In this document: one piece after another, positions 1 to 7,818 of the stretch | Layout: the number at the start of each line of letters is the position of its first letter | How positions within the stretch are numbered: the stretch's first letter is position 1 | Source of the DNA: JBMYZL01 sp049610385 | Lineage (GTDB): Bacteria; Bacteroidota; Bacteroidia; Flavobacteriales_D; Sanyastnellaceae | DNA: 64,000 nt | Direction: 5' to 3' | Assembly (NCBI GenBank): GCA_049610385.1 | Contig: JBMYZL010000001.1 | Coordinates: 1-64,000, forward strand | Translations under genes and position numbers: made by a program | Notes under the pieces: model-generated | Database searches by the model: none | The model's input: only the letters and a program-made list of their open reading frames with translations | Told to the model about the DNA's origin: nothing

Positions 1-1
1 G

Positions 2-75
2 TGACCCTGTAGGGATTCGAACCCCAAACCTCCTGATCCGTAGTCAGGTGCTCTATCCAGTTGAGCTACAGAGCC
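2..75 (-). tRNA. tRNA-Arg (anticodon ACG)
   Basis: The reverse complement folds as a full cloverleaf. The acceptor arm GGCTCTG pairs with CAGGGTC (two G-U pairs), the D arm is GCTC/GAGC, the anticodon stem is CCTGA/TCAGG around the loop CTACGGA (anticodon ACG, expected to become ICG), and the T loop is TTCGAAT. The discriminator is A. Only the first base after it is inside the window, so whether CCA is encoded cannot be seen. Confidence 0.96.
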
Positions 76-96
76 GTTTTTCCGCGGAACGGGGGG

Positions 97-127
97 CAAA
101 GATACTCCCTCAAATCAAACCGCCAAA
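97..127 (-). promoter_or_regulatory. Promoter of tRNA-Arg
   Basis: On the minus strand TTTG (124-127) is followed after exactly 19 bases by TATCTTTG (97-104). This is an exact match to the Bacteroidota housekeeping promoter form TTTG-N19-TAnnTTTG, and it lies 21 bases before the tRNA. Confidence 0.8.
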
Positions 128-137
128 CCCTTTGCCA

Positions 138-145
138 TAAATTTG
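138..145 (+). promoter_or_regulatory. -7 box abutting the start of the gene at 151
   Basis: TAAATTTG matches TAnnTTTG exactly and ends five bases before the ATG at 151. Transcription would begin at or next to the start codon, giving a leaderless mRNA. No good -33 TTTG is present. The site helps choose 151 as the start. Confidence 0.55.
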
Positions 146-150
146 GATTC

Positions 151-738
151 ATGAGGGAGTTGCTGCGCACAGGGATGAGCAAGGGTGACCTGGAAGCCGC
201 TATTCTTGCGCTTGAACAGAATCCGGAGGACGTGAAAGCGCTCTTGGAAATCCTCTATGCCCAAGGAGCATCCAAGGTCCAGGCACGTAAAGCCAGTTGG
301 GTGATTCGGCACCTCGCAAAACGACACCCAAAACTGCTGCTTCCCGAGCACGAAAAACTCTTCAACATCCTGATAAACGCACGAGATTCAGCAGTCATCC
401 GTGAAATTCTGAAGGCCCTCTCTGCGCCCGAACTGCAACGAAATGAAAACGATGAACAGTCGAAATTCTTGGCCATACTCGGTATGGATTACATCGCAGC
501 TCAGGGGGTGCCCAAAGCCTTGAGGTATTTGGGCCTGAAGTTGGTAAACGATCGATGGACAAAGATGACCTGTAGCACCCAAAAAGAAACCCTATCCAAT
601 GTTGACACCTTGCTCATCAGGCTGAGCGAAGAAAATGATGATTCCCCACTGATGCAATCAGCGCGTCGGATGCGGGACAAATGGTCAGCGAAGGTTGAGG
701 GCAAAAAGCATCCTTTTGCAAGAAAAAATCAGGCTTAA
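151..738 (+). CDS. Helical-repeat (HEAT-like) protein of unknown function
   Basis: The 195-residue product is not a family I recognise. It is almost wholly helical, charged and lacks a signal peptide or membrane segment, so it is probably cytoplasmic. The first 90 residues contain helix pairs (DLEAAILALEQNPEDVKALL, then WVIRHLAKRHPKLL) like HEAT or armadillo-type scaffolds. The reading frame stays open upstream into the tRNA, but that part cannot be coding. The ATG at 151 is preceded by a -7 box, and a second ATG at 175 is possible. The last codons lie in the left arm of a bidirectional terminator. Its role is unknown; a scaffold or DNA-repair accessory protein would be a guess. Confidence 0.75.
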   Translation: MRELLRTGMSKGDLEAAILALEQNPEDVKALLEILYAQGASKVQARKASWVIRHLAKRHPKLLLPEHEKLFNILINARDSAVIREILKALSAPELQRNENDEQSKFLAILGMDYIAAQGVPKALRYLGLKLVNDRWTKMTCSTQKETLSNVDTLLIRLSEENDDSPLMQSARRMRDKWSAKVEGKKHPFARKNQA

Positions 739-764
739 ACCGAGATCTCTCCAGCCTGATTTTT
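724..764. terminator. Bidirectional terminator between convergent genes
   Basis: A perfect 12-bp inverted repeat (AAAAATCAGGCT at 724-735 and AGCCTGATTTTT at 753-764) has A-runs on one side and T-runs on the other, so it can terminate transcription from both directions. The stop codon of the left gene (736-738) lies in the loop, so the left arm is also coding sequence. The loop contains the palindrome GAGATCTC. Confidence 0.85.
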
Positions 765-791
765 CGGGAATTCCATCCACCATGCTCGAAT

Positions 792-3239
792 TTATTTTTC
801 GGAAACTTGATTCAGGATTTCCCGTTCAAACTTCTTCCATTGCATCGCAAAGACGCTGTTTCTGACATCGATGACCTCCTCGTGGTTCTTCGCGACGAGA
901 ACCTCATTCATGTGCTTAAAGCAAGATGGTTTTGGAGCCCTTGATGTACTCTCGGACAAGAACAAAATGCCCGGCTGTACAAAGTCATCCATTTCACATT
1001 TGTGCAGTAGGCGCAGGAATCTCCATATGATGCGGTTCCTTTTTTCCAACATGGCCCAATTCATATCCGGATTGATGCCATTTACAAATTCCACATCTCG
1101 ACCACTGGAAAATTGGAACGTCAATCCGAGAAATACGTTTTGCAATCTTCGCTTAAAGGAAATGAATCGAAGCCATCGAACCGGGAGATTGGAAACAAAA
1201 GGCGGGTCAAAAAAAGCAATGGGCAAAACCGTTTCACCTTGACCTTTTAAAATTTTCGCCATGCACATGGCCACCTTGTACCCGATGCACAAGGATACAA
1301 GTGAGTATGGCCCATGTGGCTGGACGCGTTTCATTTCGCGCACATAGACATGCGCCAAATCATGGCAAGTTTTCAGGCCAGAAACTTCCTCCAGAGACAT
1401 GCCATGAATTCGAAAGGCATAAACAGGACGATTGTGTTCGATTTGCTCCAAAAAAAATGGACTGACAAAAGCTTCACCATCTCTTCCATGCACAATGAAA
1501 ACAGGCAATCCATTGTCCGCTGAACGCAATTGCATCAAGACTTGATTCCATTGCACGCTTAATTCTTTCTTTCTCAGCTGGGAAAGAAGTGTTGCAAGTC
1601 CCTTGATTTTGGTGTCTCCAAGCAGCAAATTTTGAGGAACATTCTTTCCAGCCGCAGCTTCGAATTTGGCATGGAAATGCCCAAAAGCAAGGGAGTCACC
1701 CCCAGCTTCAAAAAAATCCAAACTGGAATCCAATGCAGTACTCAATTCGGGGATTGCTTCCTGAAACCACTGTCCGATGAGAATTTCGAAATTTCCTTTC
1801 AATTCACCCAAAGGTGAACACGTTTTCAATGGCTTTTCAGAGAGCAACTTCAAGTCCCTTTTTCCATTGGCATTTAAAGGAATGGCATCCAAATTCTCCC
1901 AAAACGTGGGGATGGCATAGTCTGGCAAATCCTCCTTCAATGTTGATCGCATGGCCGTCGCGTCCAAATGAAACTGTGGACCAACAACAAGCCAGGCAAC
2001 CAGTTGGCCGGCGAATTTGGAATGTTGAACAACCGCTGCATCAAGAATGCCTGGTACCACAGAAATGGAATTTTCAATTTCATCCAAATCAACGGCCAGC
2101 CCCCTGATTTTGATTCTCCGACTTGACCGACCCAACAGCCTCAAGTTCTTTCCACTCCATTGCCCCAAGTCATCGGACACAAAAGAACGGGTTTCGCCGT
2201 TTTCAGAAGTTAAAAACGCCTTTTGTTGAGCTTCCGAAGCGCCCAAGTATCCCGGGGAAATGAACGGGGAGGTGAGTCGAATCTTGCCTGATTCAGAGGC
2301 TTCAACGATTTTGCCGTTGTCATCAACCAAATCGACCGAAACGGCGAAATGGCTCCAGCCATTCTCCAAAATTGAAGCGTCCGAAAGTTCTTCCATGGCA
2401 ATGACACTGGCTTCCGTCGCGGCCAAGTGATTGAACAGCTTGGCCTCCCCAGATTTCACAGAAAGCCATTGATTGACATCACTTTTTGTAATCAACTCAC
2501 CTCCCAAATCCACAACCCGGAGTGAGGCAAACAGCCGTTCTGCATTTTTCTTTTGAAGCCAAACCCGAAAGACTGAAGGAACTGTATGAAGCACCTCAAG
2601 GTTGGCCGATTGAAGCCATTGTTCAGCATGATATATACCCTTCAATGGCAAATCAAATGCAACCAACGTGGCTCCATGCAGAAAAACACTCAAGATATCC
2701 ATCATGGAAGCACTAAACGCAGGTGAATAGAGCCATGAAACTCGAGTACCCTCACGAATGCCGAGGACCTTACCAAAATAGCCTGCAAAAAATTTCATCC
2801 CTGAATTCGATTGCATCACGGCCTTCGGCTCACCAGAACTACCAGAAGTGAAAATCACATTGATGATTCCTCCGGCAAATGAATGACAGGAGATTCTTGT
2901 TGTCGTTTTTTCCAATTCCACGCCTCCCCTTCCTCGAGAAATCCAGACGACGGGTTGTGCCTTTTCAATAATCAACTTTGTCATGCCCTTGGATGAATGA
3001 ACATCCACAGGCACCGCAACACCATCCTTTTTCCACACGGCCAAAAGCCAAACCACAAAATCCAAGGAATTGTTGAGTTGAATCGCAACAGCCATTCTCG
3101 CGACATGGGGCATCCGATTCGCCGCAGCATCTGAAGCCTCCCACAACTCCGCATATGTCATTTTAATGCCCTCTGATTCAATGGCAATCACATCTGGGCT
3201 GCGATGAACATTTGTCGCTATAAAATCGAGCAGTTTCAT
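792..3239 (-). CDS. NRPS-like protein: adenylation, carrier and thioesterase domains (A-T-TE)
   Basis: An 815-residue single-module enzyme. The adenylation domain (about 1-470) shows the A3 core TSGSSGEPKAV (131-141), A8 IKIRGLAVDLDEIEN (376-390) and A10 NANGKRDLK with K460. The carrier domain (about 480-555) has GGDSL with phosphopantetheine Ser516. The thioesterase (about 575-815) has VFIVHGRDG, a nucleophile elbow SLCIG and a late His786. Where amino-acid-activating domains have FDAS, this has FSAS (Ser176 in place of Asp235 of GrsA), so the substrate may lack a free alpha-amino group. The thioesterase nucleophile is Cys651, not Ser. It is the last gene of a three-gene cassette: the upstream stop TGA is followed directly by this ATG. 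There is no condensation domain, so it probably loads and releases one acid, possibly with dimerisation. The domain calls are firm; the product is unknown. Confidence 0.92.
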   Translation of the reverse strand: MKLLDFIATNVHRSPDVIAIESEGIKMTYAELWEASDAAANRMPHVARMAVAIQLNNSLDFVVWLLAVWKKDGVAVPVDVHSSKGMTKLIIEKAQPVVWISRGRGGVELEKTTTRISCHSFAGGIINVIFTSGSSGEPKAVMQSNSGMKFFAGYFGKVLGIREGTRVSWLYSPAFSASMMDILSVFLHGATLVAFDLPLKGIYHAEQWLQSANLEVLHTVPSVFRVWLQKKNAERLFASLRVVDLGGELITKSDVNQWLSVKSGEAKLFNHLAATEASVIAMEELSDASILENGWSHFAVSVDLVDDNGKIVEASESGKIRLTSPFISPGYLGASEAQQKAFLTSENGETRSFVSDDLGQWSGKNLRLLGRSSRRIKIRGLAVDLDEIENSISVVPGILDAAVVQHSKFAGQLVAWLVVGPQFHLDATAMRSTLKEDLPDYAIPTFWENLDAIPLNANGKRDLKLLSEKPLKTCSPLGELKGNFEILIGQWFQEAIPELSTALDSSLDFFEAGGDSLAFGHFHAKFEAAAGKNVPQNLLLGDTKIKGLATLLSQLRKKELSVQWNQVLMQLRSADNGLPVFIVHGRDGEAFVSPFFLEQIEHNRPVYAFRIHGMSLEEVSGLKTCHDLAHVYVREMKRVQPHGPYSLVSLCIGYKVAMCMAKILKGQGETVLPIAFFDPPFVSNLPVRWLRFISFKRRLQNVFLGLTFQFSSGRDVEFVNGINPDMNWAMLEKRNRIIWRFLRLLHKCEMDDFVQPGILFLSESTSRAPKPSCFKHMNEVLVAKNHEEVIDVRNSVFAMQWKKFEREILNQVSEK

Positions 3240-4385
3240 TCAATCCTTAGACCCTGTAATCATGACAATTCCATTTCCTTGAACGGACTCATGATTCAAA
3301 TTTCTCAACTTGTTCACAGCCGCATGTGTTGCGGATGCCGCATAACAAGCCTCAATGCCATCTGCGGCCAACATCTTTTTCGATGCCCTCAAGGCATCGG
3401 CATCGACAGAAACAAAGGTGCCCTGAGTAGCTTCAATCACTTTCAGAAGATATGGATAAGATCGGGAGGGGTTGCCCCTCAAGATGGCCGAAGCAAGTCC
3501 TTTGGGATTGCGAATGATATCTGAATCTTGAATTGCCCTTTTTCCGCTATTAAAGGCAGTTACCACAGGAGCGCAAGTTTCCTGTTGAACAGCAATCATC
3601 GCAGGCATGTGATCCATCAGACCCATTTCTATGGCTTGAGAAAACGCCGAATGAGCCGCAACAATCCCCATTCCGCTGGAAATGGCTTGGACAAAAAAAT
3701 CTGGCCCCGTGCCGTTGGCCTTGATGAACTGCTCTATGGCTTCTAGATAACCAATTTTCAACCCTTCTCTGCGATAAGGGTTCATGAATCCACCATCGGA
3801 CATTCGTCCTGTTTGAATCGAGAATTTTTTCGCTAAAATCCCTGACTCGACAAAATCAACATCTGAGACATGCAATGAAATGTTCGGACCACCATATTTG
3901 ATTCTTCCTTGATGTGATGCGGGCACAAAGACATCTAATTCCAATTGGGGCGCATAGGTAAAGGCTGCATGACAATAACTGTTCGCTGAATTTCCCGTAC
4001 TCGCTACAACAAGTTGATGGACTCCTCTCGACAAAAATGAAGCGACAGAAACCAAAGCCTGTCGATACTTGGTATTGCCATTCGGCAAAGCACCTTCATT
4101 CTTGGCCCAGACCCTATCCACAGAATCCAGTCGAATCAATGGACTTGACTCACGTCCCCAATCAACTCCCCTGATGGGGAGCACTGAAGCATATCTGGAC
4201 ATGCCCCTCCCTTTTTTCAGCGCCGTCAAGTTGGGATAAATCACTTTCTGTGCTCCTCCACATTTGGGGCATTCAAATTGAAGTGACAATTCACTTTCAT
4301 TTTCGCAATCCAGACATTTCAAGGAAGCATCCTCTCTCAAAGACAGGTCATTGAAACTCTTGCGCAAGGTGAAATTTGATAGCAT
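3240..4385 (-). CDS. Threonine-synthase-like PLP-dependent lyase/synthase
   Basis: A 381-residue fold-type II PLP enzyme. An N-terminal zinc-ribbon-like pair (Cys24/27 and Cys39/42) is typical of threonine synthase and cysteate synthase relatives. The PLP lysine is expected at Lys106 in NEGALPNGNTKYRQ, where threonine synthases have ...GSFKDR. The substrate loop is ASTGNSANS, and SSGMGI occupies the phosphate-binding position. The departures NTKYR for SFKDR and SSGMG for the usual glycine-rich loop suggest a divergent beta- or gamma-replacement reaction instead of housekeeping threonine synthesis. Its position between an FAD amine oxidase and an A-T-TE protein with zero-gap junctions (TAAATG, TGAATG) points to making or changing an unusual amino acid for the carrier protein. 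That role is inferred. Confidence 0.85.
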   Translation of the reverse strand: MLSNFTLRKSFNDLSLREDASLKCLDCENESELSLQFECPKCGGAQKVIYPNLTALKKGRGMSRYASVLPIRGVDWGRESSPLIRLDSVDRVWAKNEGALPNGNTKYRQALVSVASFLSRGVHQLVVASTGNSANSYCHAAFTYAPQLELDVFVPASHQGRIKYGGPNISLHVSDVDFVESGILAKKFSIQTGRMSDGGFMNPYRREGLKIGYLEAIEQFIKANGTGPDFFVQAISSGMGIVAAHSAFSQAIEMGLMDHMPAMIAVQQETCAPVVTAFNSGKRAIQDSDIIRNPKGLASAILRGNPSRSYPYLLKVIEATQGTFVSVDADALRASKKMLAADGIEACYAASATHAAVNKLRNLNHESVQGNGIVMITGSKD

Positions 4386-5510
4386 TTATCGTGATGATTG
4401 AAATTTTGTAAGCAATTGAGTCAAGCGATCTGCACTGAATGGCGCGATCTTGATGCCATAACCACCAAGTGCAGTAAACCAAAACAGACCAGGAAAGTCC
4501 TGAATCGCTTGAATTTTTGGTTTCCCGTCCATGTGAAAACTGCGGATGCCCGCAGTGATCGAATGCATGGAAAGCGGTATCCTCTCGAACCAACGTTGCA
4601 TAGAAGCAAGCGCCGATTCCATCATGTTCAAATCCGGTTGAATTGGTCCGCCATTCAAGGAAGAATTATCCACAGGTGACACAAACCACTCACCATTGTA
4701 GGGTCGAGCGAAAAATGCATTGTCCACCTCATGAATCATTGGCAAACCACTCCATCCCATCATTTCTGCGTCCTCAACACAATACCATGCAGCTGTCCGA
4801 GACCAATTCTTCAAACCTAGACTCGGCACACCGATGGATTTGGCCACAGCATCGGAATTTGCCCCTGCCGAAATGACCACCGCACTGGATGTTATCGTTT
4901 GGTTTCCGTCCTTCAGGAATATCGTCCAATTCGAATTCAACTTTTCAATTGCTACCACTTCTGCATTTTGCAAAATCATCGATTCTGAACCCTGGACATA
5001 AGCCTGAAGATCTTGGACCAAACGGGGAACATCGATGAAAGCATGGTCATCATCAAAAAGATATCTGTCCCCCGGCTGAATCTTCAAGCCGAGAGGGGAC
5101 ATCAATTCAGCAGCAGCCTCAGCGCGAATCAACTCCAAGGGTTTCCCGTTTGATTTCAACTTTCCGATGAGTTCAGAAGTTTGATTTTCTTGATGAGCTC
5201 TTGCGACAAAGACTTTTCCAGCAAAATCGAGATAACTGCCGCCATCCGACCAAAAAGGCTCTAAAAAGTACCCGGCACTCCGTTCTGCCATTTCACATAC
5301 TTCTCTTGAGCCGAAGTGAAGGCTAAAGCTTGCGGCATTTTTACTTGTGGATTCCAAACCACATTGCGAATGACGTTCCAGGATGGCAACCTTCATTCCA
5401 GCACGGATGGCAAAAGTCGCACCCATGAGGCCCGCGATTCCGCCTCCCACAAAAATGACATCAAAATCGGCTTCCATTTCCCTGGTTATTTGCGCATCTT
5501 GGTACGACAT
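4386..5510 (-). CDS. FAD-dependent amine/amino-acid oxidase (DAO family)
   Basis: A 374-residue flavoprotein of the D-amino-acid/glycine oxidase (DAO) fold. The N-terminal dinucleotide-binding motif VGGGIAGLMGA is followed by ILERHS with the acidic residue that binds the ribose of FAD. The C-terminal FTALGGYGIKIAP resembles the usual FTGFGGHGFQ(M)AP segment that contacts the flavin. The enzyme should oxidise the C-N or C-O bond of an amino or hydroxy acid. The frame is open to 5615, but MSYQDAQITREM at 5510 fits family N-termini; a second choice is MEADFDV further in. It is the first gene of the cassette, and its stop TAA is followed directly by the next ATG. In this context it may convert the PLP-enzyme product to an imine or keto acid for adenylation. 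Confidence 0.87.
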   Translation of the reverse strand: MSYQDAQITREMEADFDVIFVGGGIAGLMGATFAIRAGMKVAILERHSQCGLESTSKNAASFSLHFGSREVCEMAERSAGYFLEPFWSDGGSYLDFAGKVFVARAHQENQTSELIGKLKSNGKPLELIRAEAAAELMSPLGLKIQPGDRYLFDDDHAFIDVPRLVQDLQAYVQGSESMILQNAEVVAIEKLNSNWTIFLKDGNQTITSSAVVISAGANSDAVAKSIGVPSLGLKNWSRTAAWYCVEDAEMMGWSGLPMIHEVDNAFFARPYNGEWFVSPVDNSSLNGGPIQPDLNMMESALASMQRWFERIPLSMHSITAGIRSFHMDGKPKIQAIQDFPGLFWFTALGGYGIKIAPFSADRLTQLLTKFQSSR

Positions 5511-5657
5511 GATTCCCAACAAGGTTTCGTTTGAAATTTGACAGGTCGGGCTCAAGAGCTTGTTGAGAAGCAGATGAGTTGGCTGGTGCAGATGTTCTCG
5601 ATGAAAATGACACATCCCTGGTGGGGGAGAAAATGTCTTTCCTCATATCAAAAAGCC

Positions 5658-5894
5658 ATGAATCGAGCTTGGATTCCACGTTGGGATTCAATTCTCGAAG
5701 TCGGATTTAGAGAAGATGACTTGACCGCATCATGGGCAAGGCCGGTAGCGCGCAATGTTTCGGGCATTGATGATTCCTCTGTTGTCATCGGATTGGCCCT
5801 GGAAGTCACCCCCCAGCTACACTTCGAGGTTCAGAGCCGGTTGTCTTTTGAACAAGTCAACATCCTGCAGCATCAGAAGAATGGCCTGGATTGA
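5658..5894 (+). CDS. Possible small gene in a 507-base gap
   Basis: The gap between the oxidase start (5510) and the beta-barrel gene (6017) has no recognisable gene. The best frame encodes 78 residues with plausible composition (contains GIDDSSVVIGLALEVTP) and could start further upstream at 5601 or 5538. A Shine-Dalgarno-like AAGGAAGG lies before an ATG at 5928, but that frame soon runs antisense through the beta-barrel gene. Nothing here matches a family I know. It may be a small cassette gene, a remnant, or non-coding. Confidence 0.25.
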   Translation: MNRAWIPRWDSILEVGFREDDLTASWARPVARNVSGIDDSSVVIGLALEVTPQLHFEVQSRLSFEQVNILQHQKNGLD

Positions 5895-6017
5895 CGTTTT
5901 TCTTACAAAAAAGGAAGGAATGAAATCATGACCAAAGCACAGCTTGCTGCGGCTAAACGGAAAATGATGGCACAACACCACGATTGCCCTGTTCGGCACA
6001 TGCCGGAACTTTGGACC

Positions 6018-6947
6018 TCAAAATTTGGCGCGAACAAAATCACCAATCTTCGGCGGAATCACCCATGTGAGATACAGTCCTGCCTGCCACAAATGATCAG
6101 AATAAGACAACTCATCATCAATGCCCAGTCGCACCTCATCGCGAGACACTCGAGCGCTAACAATCAAATTGCCGCCCTCTTCAAACATCATTTCAATCCC
6201 AAGAACCGCATAAGCGCCAAATCCAGTCGCAGTCAAACTGGAGGTGGGTCGGTTGATTGCATTGTTGCCTTGCACGCCAATCATCAAATCATAGTTGCGC
6301 TCCGCGACTCGGATGTAGTTCTCTTCCAAACTCGTATTGAGCATTGAGCCTCCGATTTCGATGACCCATGACAGATCATCCAAGATGTAAGCAGCCGTTC
6401 GATACCCCAAGGACAAGATGAGCCGATCTTCCGTACTGAAGATGCCGTATGTGCGACGATTCTCACTGCCTTGTCCAAAATCGACATCTGACGACACCAC
6501 ATTGAATCCCCCTTGGGATTTGAGGCCTGAAACCGCATCTACATGCAACACAAATGCACTTTCAGGGTTAAAGAACAACAGGGTCTGCAGGCCAAACATA
6601 GGCGCCACTTGGTAACGCATCTCATAGGGATACTCGATGTAGCGAAATTGGCCGGCTTCAATTCCGATGTCGTCCAGGACCGTGTTCCAAGTTTGTGGGC
6701 CCAGTTGCAACCGCTCTTCAATCTCGTACAGCCGGGCTGTGTTGTCACCGATGTCATAAGATCCCGTGCCGCTGTAAAATGCCGTCGCAGCCTTGTGATT
6801 GGCCTGGTAAACACCAAAATTCAACCCAAACTCCAGCCCTTTTCTGGCAGGCACATATCCACCTTCCGATTGCCCAATTGCGAGACTGGGGTCCCACACT
6901 GAAAAGACCCAAACCCAACAAAAAACCCAGGCAAGCTTTTGCATCAT
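6018..6947 (-). CDS. Outer-membrane beta-barrel protein, uncharacterised
   Basis: The 309-residue product has a signal peptide (hydrophobic stretch after MMQKL, probable cut after a small residue near 25) followed by alternating amphipathic strands rich in aromatic and glycine residues, ending in VRAKF. The terminal aromatic residue is typical of barrel proteins inserted by BamA. No plug, SusC or OmpA-like domain is visible. The start is fixed by a -7 box four bases upstream. It follows the cyclophilin gene by 18 bases but has its own promoter in that gap. The function is unknown; it could be a small porin or a structural surface protein. Confidence 0.75.
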   Translation of the reverse strand: MMQKLAWVFCWVWVFSVWDPSLAIGQSEGGYVPARKGLEFGLNFGVYQANHKAATAFYSGTGSYDIGDNTARLYEIEERLQLGPQTWNTVLDDIGIEAGQFRYIEYPYEMRYQVAPMFGLQTLLFFNPESAFVLHVDAVSGLKSQGGFNVVSSDVDFGQGSENRRTYGIFSTEDRLILSLGYRTAAYILDDLSWVIEIGGSMLNTSLEENYIRVAERNYDLMIGVQGNNAINRPTSSLTATGFGAYAVLGIEMMFEEGGNLIVSARVSRDEVRLGIDDELSYSDHLWQAGLYLTWVIPPKIGDFVRAKF

Positions 6948-6951
6948 GTTT

Positions 6952-6959
6952 CAAAGATA
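6952..6959 (-). promoter_or_regulatory. -7 box of the beta-barrel gene
   Basis: On the minus strand TATCTTTG, an exact TAnnTTTG, is followed by AAAC and then the ATG. It sits wholly inside the 18-base gap after the cyclophilin stop and implies a leaderless message. Confidence 0.6.
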
Positions 6960-6965
6960 AGAAGG

Positions 6966-7787
6966 CTATCGAGCGGGTGTTTCAATCGTGGCCATTTCAA
7001 AATCAAGTCGATGCAATGGCCAATCACTCGCATCCGTTTGAACACGTGACAGGGCATCAACCACATCCATCCCCGAAACAACCCGACCGAACACAGTATG
7101 CTCGAAATCCAAATGTGGTGCACCTCCCTCCTCAAGATAAGCCGATTTTGCCCAATCGGGGTAGGTGAATTTTTTCTCCTTTTCCAGGTTGTGTAGTTCT
7201 TGAGGCATGACTTTTCGACCCACCACGATGTAGAAATCATAGGCAGCCGATCGCTTGTCTGGATTGCCTTCATATGTGCGCCCCATGGCCACTGCACCCC
7301 GGTGATGGAAATGGGTTGATGTGAATTCTGATGGCAACGTGTGTTTGCCAATCAGCCAACGGCGCTCTTGGGCCAACGGATCCTCTGAATTTCCGCCTTG
7401 AACAACAAAGTTGGGAACCACGCGAACAAATTCTGACGGCCGGTAATAACCTCGCGATGTCTTGTAGTGCAGATTTCCGGAATGAAGTGGCGTGTCATCG
7501 AACAACTCCAACGTGATGTCACCATATGAGGTGCTGATTTTCAAGGTGCGTTGCTCCTTGTGTTGGTTCCACCAATCCAACAAAAATTCCGGCGCCATGT
7601 CATCCGTCAGCGTGGGAAAACTTGCAATTTGCCTGGCAGCCTCGCGAATGGCCGCTTCATCAACGGTCGAAACTTCCGTTTCAATCTGAGCCTCCGGCTG
7701 TTTGTGTTGGGGCTCCTGACCTCCGCAAGCCATGAATATGACAGCAAACGCGGCGCAAATGCGAACTGTGACCCCAACTTTGTCCAT
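6966..7787 (-). CDS. Cyclophilin-type peptidyl-prolyl isomerase, lipoprotein
   Basis: The 273-residue product begins with a lipoprotein signal (hydrophobic run ending FMACGG, lipobox Cys near 21), then about 65 linker residues, then a cyclophilin domain: YGDITLELFDDTPLHSGN, the active-site region FVRVVPNFVVQGG (the FHRVIxxFMIQGGD motif, with Val in place of His) and HRGAVAMGR (the KGxLSMAN region). It should catalyse prolyl cis-trans isomerisation of periplasmic or outer-membrane clients. The insertion DFYIVVGRKV and tail HTVFGRVVSGMDVVDAL match bacterial members. The start is supported by a -7 box four bases upstream. Confidence 0.9.
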   Translation of the reverse strand: MDKVGVTVRICAAFAVIFMACGGQEPQHKQPEAQIETEVSTVDEAAIREAARQIASFPTLTDDMAPEFLLDWWNQHKEQRTLKISTSYGDITLELFDDTPLHSGNLHYKTSRGYYRPSEFVRVVPNFVVQGGNSEDPLAQERRWLIGKHTLPSEFTSTHFHHRGAVAMGRTYEGNPDKRSAAYDFYIVVGRKVMPQELHNLEKEKKFTYPDWAKSAYLEEGGAPHLDFEHTVFGRVVSGMDVVDALSRVQTDASDWPLHRLDFEMATIETPAR

Positions 7788-7791
7788 GCTC

Positions 7792-7799
7792 CAAATTTA
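7792..7799 (-). promoter_or_regulatory. -7 box of the cyclophilin gene
   Basis: On the minus strand TAAATTTG is followed by GAGC and then the ATG at 7787. It is an exact TAnnTTTG at the four-base spacing found at several other genes in the window. Confidence 0.6.
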
Positions 7800-7818
7800 G
7801 ACGACCTTTCCAGAAGAA

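Noticed and set aside
61..150. Upstream extension of the first protein gene into the tRNA.
   Set aside because: It would translate part of tRNA-Arg and the tRNA promoter; the ATG at 151 has a -7 box five bases upstream.
5928..6347. A plus-strand frame starting after AAGGAAGG (MTKAQLAAAKRKMMAQ...).
   Set aside because: From 6018 on it is the antisense of the beta-barrel gene, which has a signal peptide, a barrel pattern and its own -7 box.
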